A stretch of 64,000 nt of DNA, from assembly GCF_003312915.1 (NCBI RefSeq), contig NZ_CP030261.1:4154001-4218000 (forward strand), given 5' to 3'. Under the pieces are notes generated by a model. The model saw only the letters and a program-made list of their open reading frames with translations. It made no database searches and was not told the DNA's origin. Made by a program: the position numbers and the translations under genes. Below are positions 23,637 to 32,888 of this stretch, piece after piece (position 1 is the stretch's first letter; each line of letters starts with the position of its first letter). Origin of the DNA: Flavobacterium fluviale (GTDB lineage Bacteria > Bacteroidota > Bacteroidia > Flavobacteriales > Flavobacteriaceae).

Positions 23637-25912
23637 TATTTAACTGGAGGTAAAACAGCAGTTCCCCACGCAGAAGGTTTCGAATCCATTTCTAGAACTA
23701 ATTCCCCTCCGTTATTTATATCATCATGCAAAATCCAAGCTTTATTGTAGGGCTTTCCGTTTAGAAAGGCGGCTTTAATATATTTATTTTTATCGCTCAT
23801 TTTTTTGGCTGTGATTTTAAAAGTTTTACCGTTTTCCAGCTGTATTGCTGTTTCTTTAATCAAAGGTGTATTCAATAAATAGTAAGGTTGTCCTGCATTT
23901 GGATACAGCCCCATCATATGAAAAGCAAGCCAGGAAGACATCGCTCCAGAATCGTCATTTCCAGGCAGACCCGCGCGTGATGTATTGAAATTATTTTTAA
24001 TAATACTACTTATTCTGTCACTGCTTAAATAAGGTTTTCCGATCCAGTGATACAAACAAGGCGTCAAAAATGAAGGTTCGTTGGCAACATTATAAAGTTT
24101 AGAGTCGAAAAAGATATCCAGTCTCTTTTCAAAAGCAGCGGCTCCGCCAGTTTTACGAATAAGTTCTGGAACGTCATGCGGAATACTAAATGAATATTCC
24201 CATGAATTTCCTTCGTAAAAAAATACACACCAATGACATACATACCAAGGAGATTCGATAATTACAGGCGTGTATTTAAAAGTTGGTTTTTGGATTTTTG
24301 ACTCTCCAAAAACAACATCATCCAGCCAGTTTCCGTCTTTGTCTTTTGGCATAATAAATCCTTTGGCTCCGTTATTTTCGTAATCAGGGCGCCATAAATT
24401 CTGCCAGCTGTCTGCCTGTTTCATATATTGATTATACAAATCTGTTTTACCTAAACCTTTGGCTACTACAGCGATATTATAATCATTATACGAATAATCA
24501 ATTGTTCGGTTTCCTGCGCGGTCTATACCGTAAGGAACATATCCTAAATTGATGTAATCTATTAGTCCGCCTCTTCCTTCTTTTTCTTCGTTTCCTCCCG
24601 GTGGTACTGTTGCGTCTTTCAGCATAGCCTGAAGCGCCAATTCGTAATCGATTCCTTTTAAGTTTTTTACAAAGGCATCGGCAAGAACAACCTCAGCATT
24701 AGATCCGCCTTGAGTGCGGCCGTTGTCATTCCCGCTTCTTCCTTCCGGCAGATAACCTTCACGTTTGTAAATATTCAGCATCGCGTTGATTATTTCAACT
24801 TTTCTTTTGCTGTCTATTAATGTAATTAAAGGACTTGAAGTTCTAAACGTATCCCAAATTGTATAAAAATCATCATAATAGGGTTCGTCATTTGTCCATA
24901 ACGGATTTTCTCCTGTTCTATCAACAGGCATAATCATAGTGTGATACAAACCTGTATAAAACATTTTTTTATATTCATCTGATGTATCTGAAGAAAGTTG
25001 GATACGGCTTAATAAACCTTCCCATTTATTTTCCAATGCAGCTAAAACAGCATTAAAATTCCAGTGCGGAATTTCTACTTCAATATTATTTTTTGCTTTT
25101 AATTCACTTAAAAATGAAATCCCTATTTTGACATTTAACTGTTCTTTTCCTTGATCTCCAAAAGATAGAAGTGCCGCTGTTTTCTTTCCAGAATCAAATT
25201 GTGTTTTTTGATTATTGTAAAATTTTCCGTCTTTGTAAGTGACATATTTTGCAATCGGCTGATCGAAAACTGCCCAAAAATAAACGGTATAAGCGCGGCC
25301 GTTATTCCATCCGCCTCTAATTCTGCTGTATCCTCGAACTTCTGTATCCGATACGATTTCGATTTGCGAGCCCACAAACTGCTGTGCTTCCCTTCCGTCT
25401 GGTTTTGGCTGTTCTCCTAAGAAAAAACCTGGGTCAATTTTTAAAGCTTTAGTTTTGTTTTTAGGATACGTGATGCGATAAAAAGAAACTTTTTCGGCGG
25501 TTGTTATTTCTGTTTTGATTCCGTTTTCCTTAAAAACAGTTTCATAATAACCCAGCTTTACATTTTCTTCAGATCTAAAGGAAGTCTGATCCAGTTTATC
25601 TAAAGAACCCGAAAATGGCATAATTTGTATATTTCCATATTTGGGACCTCCACCTGTACCGCTTACGTGCACCTGACTGAATCCTGTAACTTCTTTTGGT
25701 AAAGGAAGCCACCCGCTATTGGGATGCACGGTACAATCTGGACTAGGTTTGACCATTCCGTATGGACAGGAAGGCCCAATAAAAACCCTTCCTATTCCTT
25801 CAGATCCAATCATTGGATCTACGTAAGTGTGAGCATTATACTGCGCATTAACTGCAATTCTAAAAAACAACGATATGCTTAAAAAAATTATAACTTTAGT
25901 TTTTCTTTTCAT
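23636..25912 (-). CDS. GH92 family alpha-mannosidase
   Basis: A 758-residue exported glycoside hydrolase of family GH92, calcium-dependent exo-alpha-mannosidases of Bacteroidetes. A signal peptide is followed by THTYVDPMIGSEG-like text, PSCPYGMVKPSPDC, GFSQVHVSGTGGGPKYG in the N-terminal sandwich, and in the (alpha/alpha)6 domain GGSNAEVVLADAF and GNDDSGAMSSWLAFHMMG, which contain residues known to be catalytic in the family. Full length. The gene sits 34 bases after the phosphatase fusion and is coupled to the unknown protein downstream. The linkage cleaved (1,2-, 1,3-, 1,4-, 1,6- or mannose-1-phosphate esters) cannot be read. Confidence 0.93.
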   Translation of the reverse strand: MKRKTKVIIFLSISLFFRIAVNAQYNAHTYVDPMIGSEGIGRVFIGPSCPYGMVKPSPDCTVHPNSGWLPLPKEVTGFSQVHVSGTGGGPKYGNIQIMPFSGSLDKLDQTSFRSEENVKLGYYETVFKENGIKTEITTAEKVSFYRITYPKNKTKALKIDPGFFLGEQPKPDGREAQQFVGSQIEIVSDTEVRGYSRIRGGWNNGRAYTVYFWAVFDQPIAKYVTYKDGKFYNNQKTQFDSGKKTAALLSFGDQGKEQLNVKIGISFLSELKAKNNIEVEIPHWNFNAVLAALENKWEGLLSRIQLSSDTSDEYKKMFYTGLYHTMIMPVDRTGENPLWTNDEPYYDDFYTIWDTFRTSSPLITLIDSKRKVEIINAMLNIYKREGYLPEGRSGNDNGRTQGGSNAEVVLADAFVKNLKGIDYELALQAMLKDATVPPGGNEEKEGRGGLIDYINLGYVPYGIDRAGNRTIDYSYNDYNIAVVAKGLGKTDLYNQYMKQADSWQNLWRPDYENNGAKGFIMPKDKDGNWLDDVVFGESKIQKPTFKYTPVIIESPWYVCHWCVFFYEGNSWEYSFSIPHDVPELIRKTGGAAAFEKRLDIFFDSKLYNVANEPSFLTPCLYHWIGKPYLSSDRISSIIKNNFNTSRAGLPGNDDSGAMSSWLAFHMMGLYPNAGQPYYLLNTPLIKETAIQLENGKTFKITAKKMSDKNKYIKAAFLNGKPYNKAWILHDDINNGGELVLEMDSKPSAWGTAVLPPVK

Positions 25913-25946
25913 CTCTTTATTTTTCTGGCATTTCTATAATTGAATT

Positions 25947-27740
25947 TTACTTTAATAGTGAAAGTATTTTGTTGAACACTTCATTATTTTCATACACTCC
26001 TTGGAAATCTTGTGAATGAGGTCCGTAGGAAAATATCGGCACCATCGTTGCGGTATGGTCATTCGTTATAAAATCACCTTCAATTTTGTGTTTTTTTACA
26101 TTTCCCTGCGGAATAGCAAATCCAGAAGTTTCATGATCTGCTGTAACGATTACTAATGTTCCTTCATTTTTATCAGCAAAAATTAGTGCCTCGGTTATCG
26201 CAGTATCAAAATCGATTGTTTCAGCTACTATACCGGCTGCATTATTAACGTGTCCAAAACTGTCAATTTGCGCGCCTTCTACCATTAGAAAGAAAGGCTT
26301 ATTTTTTTTGTTTAAAAATTCCAGACTGTACTTTGTGGCTTCTGCTAATAAATTTCCTCTGCCTTCTAAAACAGACGGCACTCTGCCTGGAGCAATAAAA
26401 ACTCCGACAGTATCTTTATCTACTGTCTGCAGATCTTTTACAGCAGCTAATAATTTAAATTTAGAATCTAATGCGGTATTTTTAAATGTCGATGCGCCTC
26501 CTCCAACAAATAAATTTAATTTGCTATTGACTAAATCTTTAGAAATCCCTTCTGTATCAGATCTTTCTTCCCTGTGGGCATAAAAGGAAGCAGGAGTTGC
26601 TCCAGTAATTTCATCAGTGGTTATTACAGCTGTAGAAAACTTTTTTTGTTGTAAAATTTCTAAAATATTAGGTATTGGTTTTCTCAAACTATCTGTTCCA
26701 ATGGCCCTGTTATTTGTTTTTTGACCTGTTGCCAAAGCTGTTCCAGCAGCAGCAGAATCTGTTGTAAAATCATCTGCCGATTGTGTTTTTATAAAACCAA
26801 TACTTTTTAGTTGTGTTACTGATAATGCTCCGCTGTTAGCCAGCACAGCCGATGAAATCTGCGATAAACCATTTCCGTCTCCAATTAAAAGGATTACATT
26901 TTTAACAGGAGTATCTTTCTGGTCTGTTTTATAAGTAGGTTTATAAACTTTTGAAAAATTACTGGCTGTTACAAGTCTTTTGGGAAGGGTTTCGAGATAT
27001 TGCACACAATTATAAGGCTTGTCTGTATTGATAATATCTACTCCAAGTTCTGAAAATGCTTTCCAAGCACTTTTTGTATCTGGCGCTCCCCAAAAACGAA
27101 ATGGTCTGCTGGTTGCTTTTGCTTGGGAAACCACTGCACTTACGTTTTTATAATCCTCTTCTGTTAATCTTCCTAAACCATTCCATTTGGAATATTTTTT
27201 AAAATCGACGCTTACAGTCGCCACTTTTTCCCAATTCTCTTTTGAAATAGATTTTCCTAATTCTTGAAAATCAAAATAGATAAAATCTGGATATTTTGAA
27301 TACTGCTCTGCGTTAGGCCTATTTCCAGATATAATGATTTTAATATTCTGATTTTCAGTTATTGTTTTATACTTTTTTAAAATAGAAATCAGTTTGTTAA
27401 GTGTCGGTTCGGCTTCGGTTTTAATGTCTATTAATAAAAATAATGGCTGCTCTTTTTTGTATTTCATTTTTAAAGCAGTTTCTAAAGGCTGTAAATACAA
27501 AGATTCTAATGTTCTGGAAGTAGTAATATTTTGCTGATCGTGAGCAACATATAAATTATTATCTCTCAAAAAAATATCTGCTTCGATAGAAGAAGCCCCG
27601 TTGGAATAAGCATCCCAAAAAGGAATGCTTTGATTGTAATCATTATGAGAATGTATTTTAACTACACTTTGAGAATGTAAAAGGTTTCCTGCTCCAAAAA
27701 AGGACAGGAAAAAGCTAATGAATAAAAATGATTTTTTCAT
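25947..27740 (-). CDS. Fusion of PI-PLC/GDPD-like domain and alkaline phosphatase
   Basis: I choose the ATG at 27740, which opens into a signal peptide (MKKSFLFISFFLSFF); an ATG at 27815 would add 25 odd residues. The mature protein has two catalytic domains. Residues ~30-255 are a TIM-barrel phosphodiesterase of the AIM6/PI-PLC-like group: KIHSHNDY, SSIEADIFLRD, YVAHD and LIDIKTE. Residues ~280-597 are an alkaline phosphatase: ILLIGDGNGLSQ (metal Asp), TTDSAAAGTA (phosphoserine), VEGAQIDSFGH and TADHETSG. Together they could open a phosphodiester and then strip the phosphate. It lies between susD and the GH92 gene, separated from susD by a terminator-like hairpin. Confidence 0.9.
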   Translation of the reverse strand: MKKSFLFISFFLSFFGAGNLLHSQSVVKIHSHNDYNQSIPFWDAYSNGASSIEADIFLRDNNLYVAHDQQNITTSRTLESLYLQPLETALKMKYKKEQPLFLLIDIKTEAEPTLNKLISILKKYKTITENQNIKIIISGNRPNAEQYSKYPDFIYFDFQELGKSISKENWEKVATVSVDFKKYSKWNGLGRLTEEDYKNVSAVVSQAKATSRPFRFWGAPDTKSAWKAFSELGVDIINTDKPYNCVQYLETLPKRLVTASNFSKVYKPTYKTDQKDTPVKNVILLIGDGNGLSQISSAVLANSGALSVTQLKSIGFIKTQSADDFTTDSAAAGTALATGQKTNNRAIGTDSLRKPIPNILEILQQKKFSTAVITTDEITGATPASFYAHREERSDTEGISKDLVNSKLNLFVGGGASTFKNTALDSKFKLLAAVKDLQTVDKDTVGVFIAPGRVPSVLEGRGNLLAEATKYSLEFLNKKNKPFFLMVEGAQIDSFGHVNNAAGIVAETIDFDTAITEALIFADKNEGTLVIVTADHETSGFAIPQGNVKKHKIEGDFITNDHTATMVPIFSYGPHSQDFQGVYENNEVFNKILSLLK

Positions 27741-27871
27741 TTTGAAATAAATTAATAATGTTTGGCAATAAAGTAAACAGCAAGTTATGTTGGGGCAAAA
27801 AAGGCTGATTGACAATATATAAGAACAATGAGCTTATTTTAAAAACTAAAATAAATTCATCAAAAAATAAA

Positions 27872-27910
27872 AAAAACAGGGTGTTTTAAAATTTTAAAAC
27901 TACCCTGTTT
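27872..27910 (-). terminator. Terminator or attenuator between susD and the phosphatase fusion gene
   Basis: AAAACAGGGT pairs with ACCCTGTTTT, and the inner GTTTTAAAA/TTTTAAAAC also pairs, giving a very long stem. On the minus strand a run of eight T follows. It would end or thin transcription between the SusCD genes and the enzymes behind them. Confidence 0.75.
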
Positions 27911-27983
27911 TAAACAACTAACACAAGACTGCCCACCTGATGAAATGAGCAGTTAAATTCAACTCAAACTATAAACTAAATTT

Positions 27984-29726
27984 TTAATATCCTTTATTCT
28001 GTACTAAATATCCTGGAGTGTTAGAAGCTCCATCAATCGCAACCTGTGGAATTGGGAACAATCTCTTGTTTACATCTGTATCCGTTTTTTCAGTCCATTT
28101 ATCTTCAAAATGACCGAAACGAATCTGAGTATTTCTTCTTAAACCTTCCCAGTAAAATTCAAATCCATATTCTCTGTACAAAATATCTAAATTAATAGAT
28201 GGAAGCGCTGCAGGAATTGGGGCACGTGCAGTTCTTGAAGTTCTCACGGTATTCATGTCTGCTAATGCACCTGCATTATCTCCTTTTCTTAATTTGGCTT
28301 CAGCACGCATCATCAAAATTTCGGCATATCTTAAAAGTACCATATCTACACTGCTGTAATAGTTTCCATCAGGAGATGTATGACTGAATTGGTATTTAGA
28401 TACTCTATAACCTGAGTAGTGCATACTTCCTTCATTAGTAAAATCAACTTTTAAAGTAAGGTTTACGTAACCAACATTTTTGTCTGGTCCGTTTCCTTTA
28501 ATTTGTTTTACTGGATAAATTCTGTAGCCGCCGTCACATTTAAAAAATGCGCCGTTAGCATCTTTTCTTGCAGCCCATGGAATACCTCTCATAATTCCTC
28601 TGTCGATTTCAAATTCTTCTGCTTTAACACAGTAGTAATGATCCTGATCGTTTAAAGGTGAAAGTCCTGTAAGATCTTTTAAATGAGCTGGTACTTTTGC
28701 ATTGTTTTTATAGAATCTAGAATCAGCATCTGCAGGGTCTACAGATCCGTACGCATCTACCCATGTCTGGTAGAAATCTGATGTAATTGCAGGACCATCT
28801 GTTCCGTCTGCATTAATAGATTCAGGTCTAGGAAACATTGATCCTGGAATTGACCAATATGCCCAGCGGTTATTCTCGTCTTTTAAAACACCACGCTGAT
28901 CCATTGCAAATATTACTTCTTTGTTCGAATTGTTATTATCATCAAATAAGTCAAAATACTCTGGAGACAGGCTGAATTTACCTGAATTAACAATATTATC
29001 TGTGTATTTAATAACCTTATCCATGTCGGCTGCCGAAAACGAAGGCTTTCCATAAGGATCACGGTAAACAGCAGCATTTAGATTCAATCTGGCAAGAAGT
29101 CCCCAAACAGCAGCCTGAGTCATTCTTCCTGGTCCTTTTGTATTATTAATTACATCAGCAACTGATAAAAGTTCTTCTTCTATATAAGATACCGCCTCTT
29201 GACCGCGAAGGATTTCTGAAGTACTTGCTGATGATTCTTTTTTAAACACAAGCCCCCAGCTGTCTAATGTCAGCATATTTAAATAAGCTCTAAGTGCTTT
29301 CATTTCGTAAAGTGCTCCCTGTGCTTCTGTATTTCCACCTTCTGCAAGAGGAGTAAGTACTTCAATAGCAGATAATGTTCTGGAAATATTCTTAGTAAGC
29401 TCATTCCAAGTACTTGTAACTAAATCATTTGTAGGCGTTGTTGTATGCGCGTGTACAGCTAAATACTTACCTCCATCGTACCAGTCTGTTCCTCCTCTAT
29501 AAGGCAGAATCCCTTCATCACTGGCAATTAACTGCAAACCAAAATTATTGGTATGAATCCATGTTGCTTTTAATTGTCCGTAAGCTGGAGCAATTGCTCC
29601 GCTAATTGCATCTGCTTGTCCCGCACCATCCAAAGATTCGTCAAGTACCTTCTCTTCTAAGTCAGTACAGCTCCAGTTAAAGAACAAACTGAATGCAAGA
29701 GCTGCTACTATTATTTTATTTTTCAT
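27984..29726 (-). CDS. SusD/RagB family outer-membrane lipoprotein
   Basis: A 580-residue SusD-family glycan-binding lipoprotein with leader ending SCTDLEEKVLDES, the classic SusD opening. TPR helices follow, with LKATWIHTNNFGLQLIASDE, LRAYLNMLTLDSWG and ADMDKVIKYTDNIV, and the C-terminal DMVLLRYAEILMMRAEAKLR and YEFYWEGLRR-type texts of the family. It pairs with the SusC encoded 15 bases upstream. Neighbours (GH92, alkaline phosphatase fusion) suggest a phosphorylated mannose-containing ligand. Confidence 0.93.
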   Translation of the reverse strand: MKNKIIVAALAFSLFFNWSCTDLEEKVLDESLDGAGQADAISGAIAPAYGQLKATWIHTNNFGLQLIASDEGILPYRGGTDWYDGGKYLAVHAHTTTPTNDLVTSTWNELTKNISRTLSAIEVLTPLAEGGNTEAQGALYEMKALRAYLNMLTLDSWGLVFKKESSASTSEILRGQEAVSYIEEELLSVADVINNTKGPGRMTQAAVWGLLARLNLNAAVYRDPYGKPSFSAADMDKVIKYTDNIVNSGKFSLSPEYFDLFDDNNNSNKEVIFAMDQRGVLKDENNRWAYWSIPGSMFPRPESINADGTDGPAITSDFYQTWVDAYGSVDPADADSRFYKNNAKVPAHLKDLTGLSPLNDQDHYYCVKAEEFEIDRGIMRGIPWAARKDANGAFFKCDGGYRIYPVKQIKGNGPDKNVGYVNLTLKVDFTNEGSMHYSGYRVSKYQFSHTSPDGNYYSSVDMVLLRYAEILMMRAEAKLRKGDNAGALADMNTVRTSRTARAPIPAALPSINLDILYREYGFEFYWEGLRRNTQIRFGHFEDKWTEKTDTDVNKRLFPIPQVAIDGASNTPGYLVQNKGY

Positions 29727-29741
29727 GTTTTTTATTTTTGA

Positions 29742-32711
29742 TTAAAATGCTGCGTTTACGCCAAATACAATAGTTCTGCTTCTAGGGTAACTGAAATAGT
29801 CAATACCAAAAGACTGAATGTCGCCAACTGAAGTTCCAGTGTTAATTTCAGGATCGTAACCACTGTATTTCGTGATCACAAATAAGTTTTGTCCTGTTAT
29901 CGAAAGGCGGATATTATCCATAACATTATCAAGTCCGATTAATTTTGGGCTTAAATTATAACCTAGTGTTGCATTATTTAATCGCAGGAAACTTCCGTCT
30001 TCTAAATATCTAGTAGAAACTGTATTTGAATTTGTTGATGCTTCGTTTAAATATTGTGAAGCTCTGTCTGTAGTATTAAATGAGTTTGCTAAATTTCCTC
30101 TGTTGAAAGAAGTCATTGCTACGTGGTTGTAAATTTTATTACCGCCCGCTCCATTAAAATTCGCACCAAAATCAAAGTTTTTATATCTTAAATTCAAGTA
30201 GAAAGCATAGATATAATCTGGTAATGCACTTCCAGCAACGACACGGTCATCGTCAAGAATACTGCCATCTCCATTTGTATCTGCAAATTGGTTTAAACCA
30301 TCAGCACCGATTCCTGTAAATTGAAGCATATAAAAAGAACCAATAGGCTGTCCGTTAAGAACTCCGTTAATCGTTGCTCCAGATTGTCCGCCTCCTTGTG
30401 CGCCTCCTGTAGTTAAAATTTTATACGGTGAGTTCTGTACTTTATTATCTGTAAAAGAAACGTTTCCGCCAATGCTATAAGAGAAATCTCTGCTTTTATC
30501 ACTGCTGTAATCCAAAGCTACCTCGATACCATTGTTTTTAATCTGCATGTTAGGAATGTTTGTCCAATATTTTGAAGTTGGCTGAATAGGATCTACCGGA
30601 GCTACTTCTAATAAAATATTTTCTGAAACTTTATTGAAGTAATCAACAGTACCTGATAATCTATTATTGAATAAACTAAAATCTAAACCAATGTTTGTTT
30701 GAGTAGAAACCTCCCACTGAATATTTGGATTAGCCAAACGTGTGTAGATTGAACCATAAGGATAACCGCTTAAATCTGTCGCAGATGGATCTAACGGATA
30801 CGTATCGTTTCCTGTATTACTTTCGGTATAACTTGCTTTTGTAATTTTAGAAGGAATCTCTTGAGATCCTGTTTGTCCCCAGCTTGCTCTTAATTTAAGA
30901 TTGTTTAATGTTTCAGATTCAGCTAAAAAATCTTCTTTAGTAATATTCCAGCCTAATGCTACAGATGGAAAATATCCATATCTATTGTTTTTACCAAATT
31001 TAGAAGAACCGTCAGCACGCATTGTTGCTGTTAATAAATATTTGTTGTCGTAAGCATAATTTAATCTTCCGAAGAAAGATTGAAGCTCATTTTCTACAGC
31101 AGATGAAGATTGTGTTGTACGCTCGCTTGCTGTTTCAATTTGATTCTTTGGTTCTACACCATTATCAGGAAATCCAGATAAATTATAACTCTTTTGATAT
31201 ACTTGTATTTTTTGGTAAGACTGACCCGCTAAAACTGTAAAATTATGAGCTTTTGCACTAAAGTTATATGTTAATGTATTCTCGTATAAAACGTTATTAT
31301 TGGTAGTCATAATATTGTTCAAAGAACCAAGAGTTGTATTCGTTGCTGATGAGTATGGCAAAACTTGAATATCTCTTTCAGACATAGAATAATCTACTCC
31401 TAAATTGAATTTATAGGTTAATCCTGGAATAAATTCATAAGATGGAGCGATATTCGCCAGAATACGATTGTTGTTGGTAAGATCAGAGTAATTTTTCTCG
31501 CTGATTAAAGGATTTAAAATATCGTTACTTAAATTAAGATTTGGCTGTCCGTTAACATAAACCGCATCTGTTGGGTTCATTGTAAGCATATTTCCAACAA
31601 CCGATCTAGCATCTGGTCTTGAATTTTCTAGTTTTGTTGCAGTCATATTAAAGGCAACATTAAACTTATCGTCAAGCGCTTTTTGCGTTAAGTTTAAACG
31701 TCCAGAATAACGTTTTAAATCACTATTTCTTAAAACACCTTCTTGATTATCTATACCTACAGAAGCTGCATAAGTAGATTTTTCTGTTCCACCGCTCATC
31801 GAGAAATTAACGTTTTGAGAAACTCCAGTTCTTGTCAATTCATCCTGCCAGTCTGTATTAGCTCCGCCATCTTGTAAATTTCCATTTACGGCAGCAACTT
31901 GTTTTCTAAATTCATCTGCACTAAAAACATCAACTTTATTTGCTAATGATGAAAATCCAGTAGTTACATTAAGGTTGATTTTAGCCTGACCTTTTGATCC
32001 TTTTTTGGTTGTAATTACAACTACCCCATTTGCAGCTCTGGAACCGTAGATTGCCGAAGCCGATGCATCTTTAAGTACTTCAATACTTTCGATATCTTGA
32101 GGATTGATAAAATTCAGCGGGTTTGAAGCAACACCATTATTAGAGTTATCAAGAGCAAATCCGTCTACCACATAAAGAGGCGTTGTTCCAGAACGTAAAC
32201 TTCCAACTCCACGAATAATGATATCTTGATTTGCACCTGGTTCACCGCTCGCAGCTACAACATTAACACCAGCAACTTTACCTTGAATCAATTGTCCGGC
32301 ATTTGCTACTACTCCTTTGTTAAAATTTTCGCTTTTCACAGATCCAATAGCACCCGTTACGTCCGATCTCTTTTGAGAACCATAACCAACCACTACCACT
32401 TCATTTAAAGTGCTTACTTCTTCAGCAAGCGAGACGTTCAATTTTGCACCGCCTGAAAATGAAACTTCTTTTGTTTGAAATCCTACATAAGAAAAAACCA
32501 AAACACCAGTGTTTTGCTGTGCTTTAATTTTAAAGTTACCATCAAAATCTGTTGTAACAGCTCCTTTTGGTTCTCCCTTTATATACACAGATACTCCTGG
32601 TACAGGTACTTTCTCAACATCAGAAACCACAATTCCTGATACCGAAACTTGCGCATGGGTGTATGACATACATCCTAAGGCAAGAATTAACAATGCATAA
32701 ATTTTTTTCAT
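29742..32711 (-). CDS. SusC-type TonB-dependent transporter without STN domain
   Basis: A 989-residue outer-membrane transporter. After the signal peptide (ends near YTHAQ) it has a carboxypeptidase-like domain (~20-100; SGIVVSDVEKVPVPGVSVYI), the TonB-box-proximal LNEVVVVGYGSQKRSDVTGA, a plug with VLKDASASAIYGSRAANGV, and a barrel ending RTIVFGVNAAF. Unlike the SusC at 5108-8503 it lacks the STN domain, so regulation must come another way, namely the hybrid regulator encoded just upstream. Three CAAAAG direct repeats precede it. Confidence 0.94.
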   Translation of the reverse strand: MKKIYALLILALGCMSYTHAQVSVSGIVVSDVEKVPVPGVSVYIKGEPKGAVTTDFDGNFKIKAQQNTGVLVFSYVGFQTKEVSFSGGAKLNVSLAEEVSTLNEVVVVGYGSQKRSDVTGAIGSVKSENFNKGVVANAGQLIQGKVAGVNVVAASGEPGANQDIIIRGVGSLRSGTTPLYVVDGFALDNSNNGVASNPLNFINPQDIESIEVLKDASASAIYGSRAANGVVVITTKKGSKGQAKINLNVTTGFSSLANKVDVFSADEFRKQVAAVNGNLQDGGANTDWQDELTRTGVSQNVNFSMSGGTEKSTYAASVGIDNQEGVLRNSDLKRYSGRLNLTQKALDDKFNVAFNMTATKLENSRPDARSVVGNMLTMNPTDAVYVNGQPNLNLSNDILNPLISEKNYSDLTNNNRILANIAPSYEFIPGLTYKFNLGVDYSMSERDIQVLPYSSATNTTLGSLNNIMTTNNNVLYENTLTYNFSAKAHNFTVLAGQSYQKIQVYQKSYNLSGFPDNGVEPKNQIETASERTTQSSSAVENELQSFFGRLNYAYDNKYLLTATMRADGSSKFGKNNRYGYFPSVALGWNITKEDFLAESETLNNLKLRASWGQTGSQEIPSKITKASYTESNTGNDTYPLDPSATDLSGYPYGSIYTRLANPNIQWEVSTQTNIGLDFSLFNNRLSGTVDYFNKVSENILLEVAPVDPIQPTSKYWTNIPNMQIKNNGIEVALDYSSDKSRDFSYSIGGNVSFTDNKVQNSPYKILTTGGAQGGGQSGATINGVLNGQPIGSFYMLQFTGIGADGLNQFADTNGDGSILDDDRVVAGSALPDYIYAFYLNLRYKNFDFGANFNGAGGNKIYNHVAMTSFNRGNLANSFNTTDRASQYLNEASTNSNTVSTRYLEDGSFLRLNNATLGYNLSPKLIGLDNVMDNIRLSITGQNLFVITKYSGYDPEINTGTSVGDIQSFGIDYFSYPRSRTIVFGVNAAF

Positions 32712-32735
32712 TTAAAATACTTTTTTATGTTTTGC

Positions 32736-32743
32736 CAAAAGTA
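32736..32743 (-). promoter_or_regulatory. -7 element TACTTTTG of the susC promoter
   Basis: Read on the minus strand this is TACTTTTG, a match to the Bacteroidetes -7 consensus TAnnTTTG, 25 bases before the susC ATG. A TTTG lies 15 bases further upstream, closer than the usual 19-21. Confidence 0.45.
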
Positions 32744-32809
32744 TTTTATGGATCCTGCCAAAAGGAGGATTTTTGTTTTTCAAAAGAGGACTTTTAATTC
32801 AAATTAGGA
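32736..32809. promoter_or_regulatory. Phased CAAAAG direct repeats before susC
   Basis: CAAAAG starts at 32736, 32759 and 32781, that is 23 and 22 bases apart, and a weaker CAAATTAGGA begins at 32800. The second and third copies extend to CAAAAGGAGGATTTT and CAAAAGAGGACTTTT. Direct repeats spaced by about two helical turns are the usual operator form for AraC-type domains such as the one in the hybrid regulator encoded next door. Confidence 0.5.
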
Positions 32810-32888
32810 TAGAATTAACGCAAAAAAGGGGCTTTATTGCTCATTAACATTGGGCTAACTTTGCGTAAATACAGGGCTAACAGAAATT

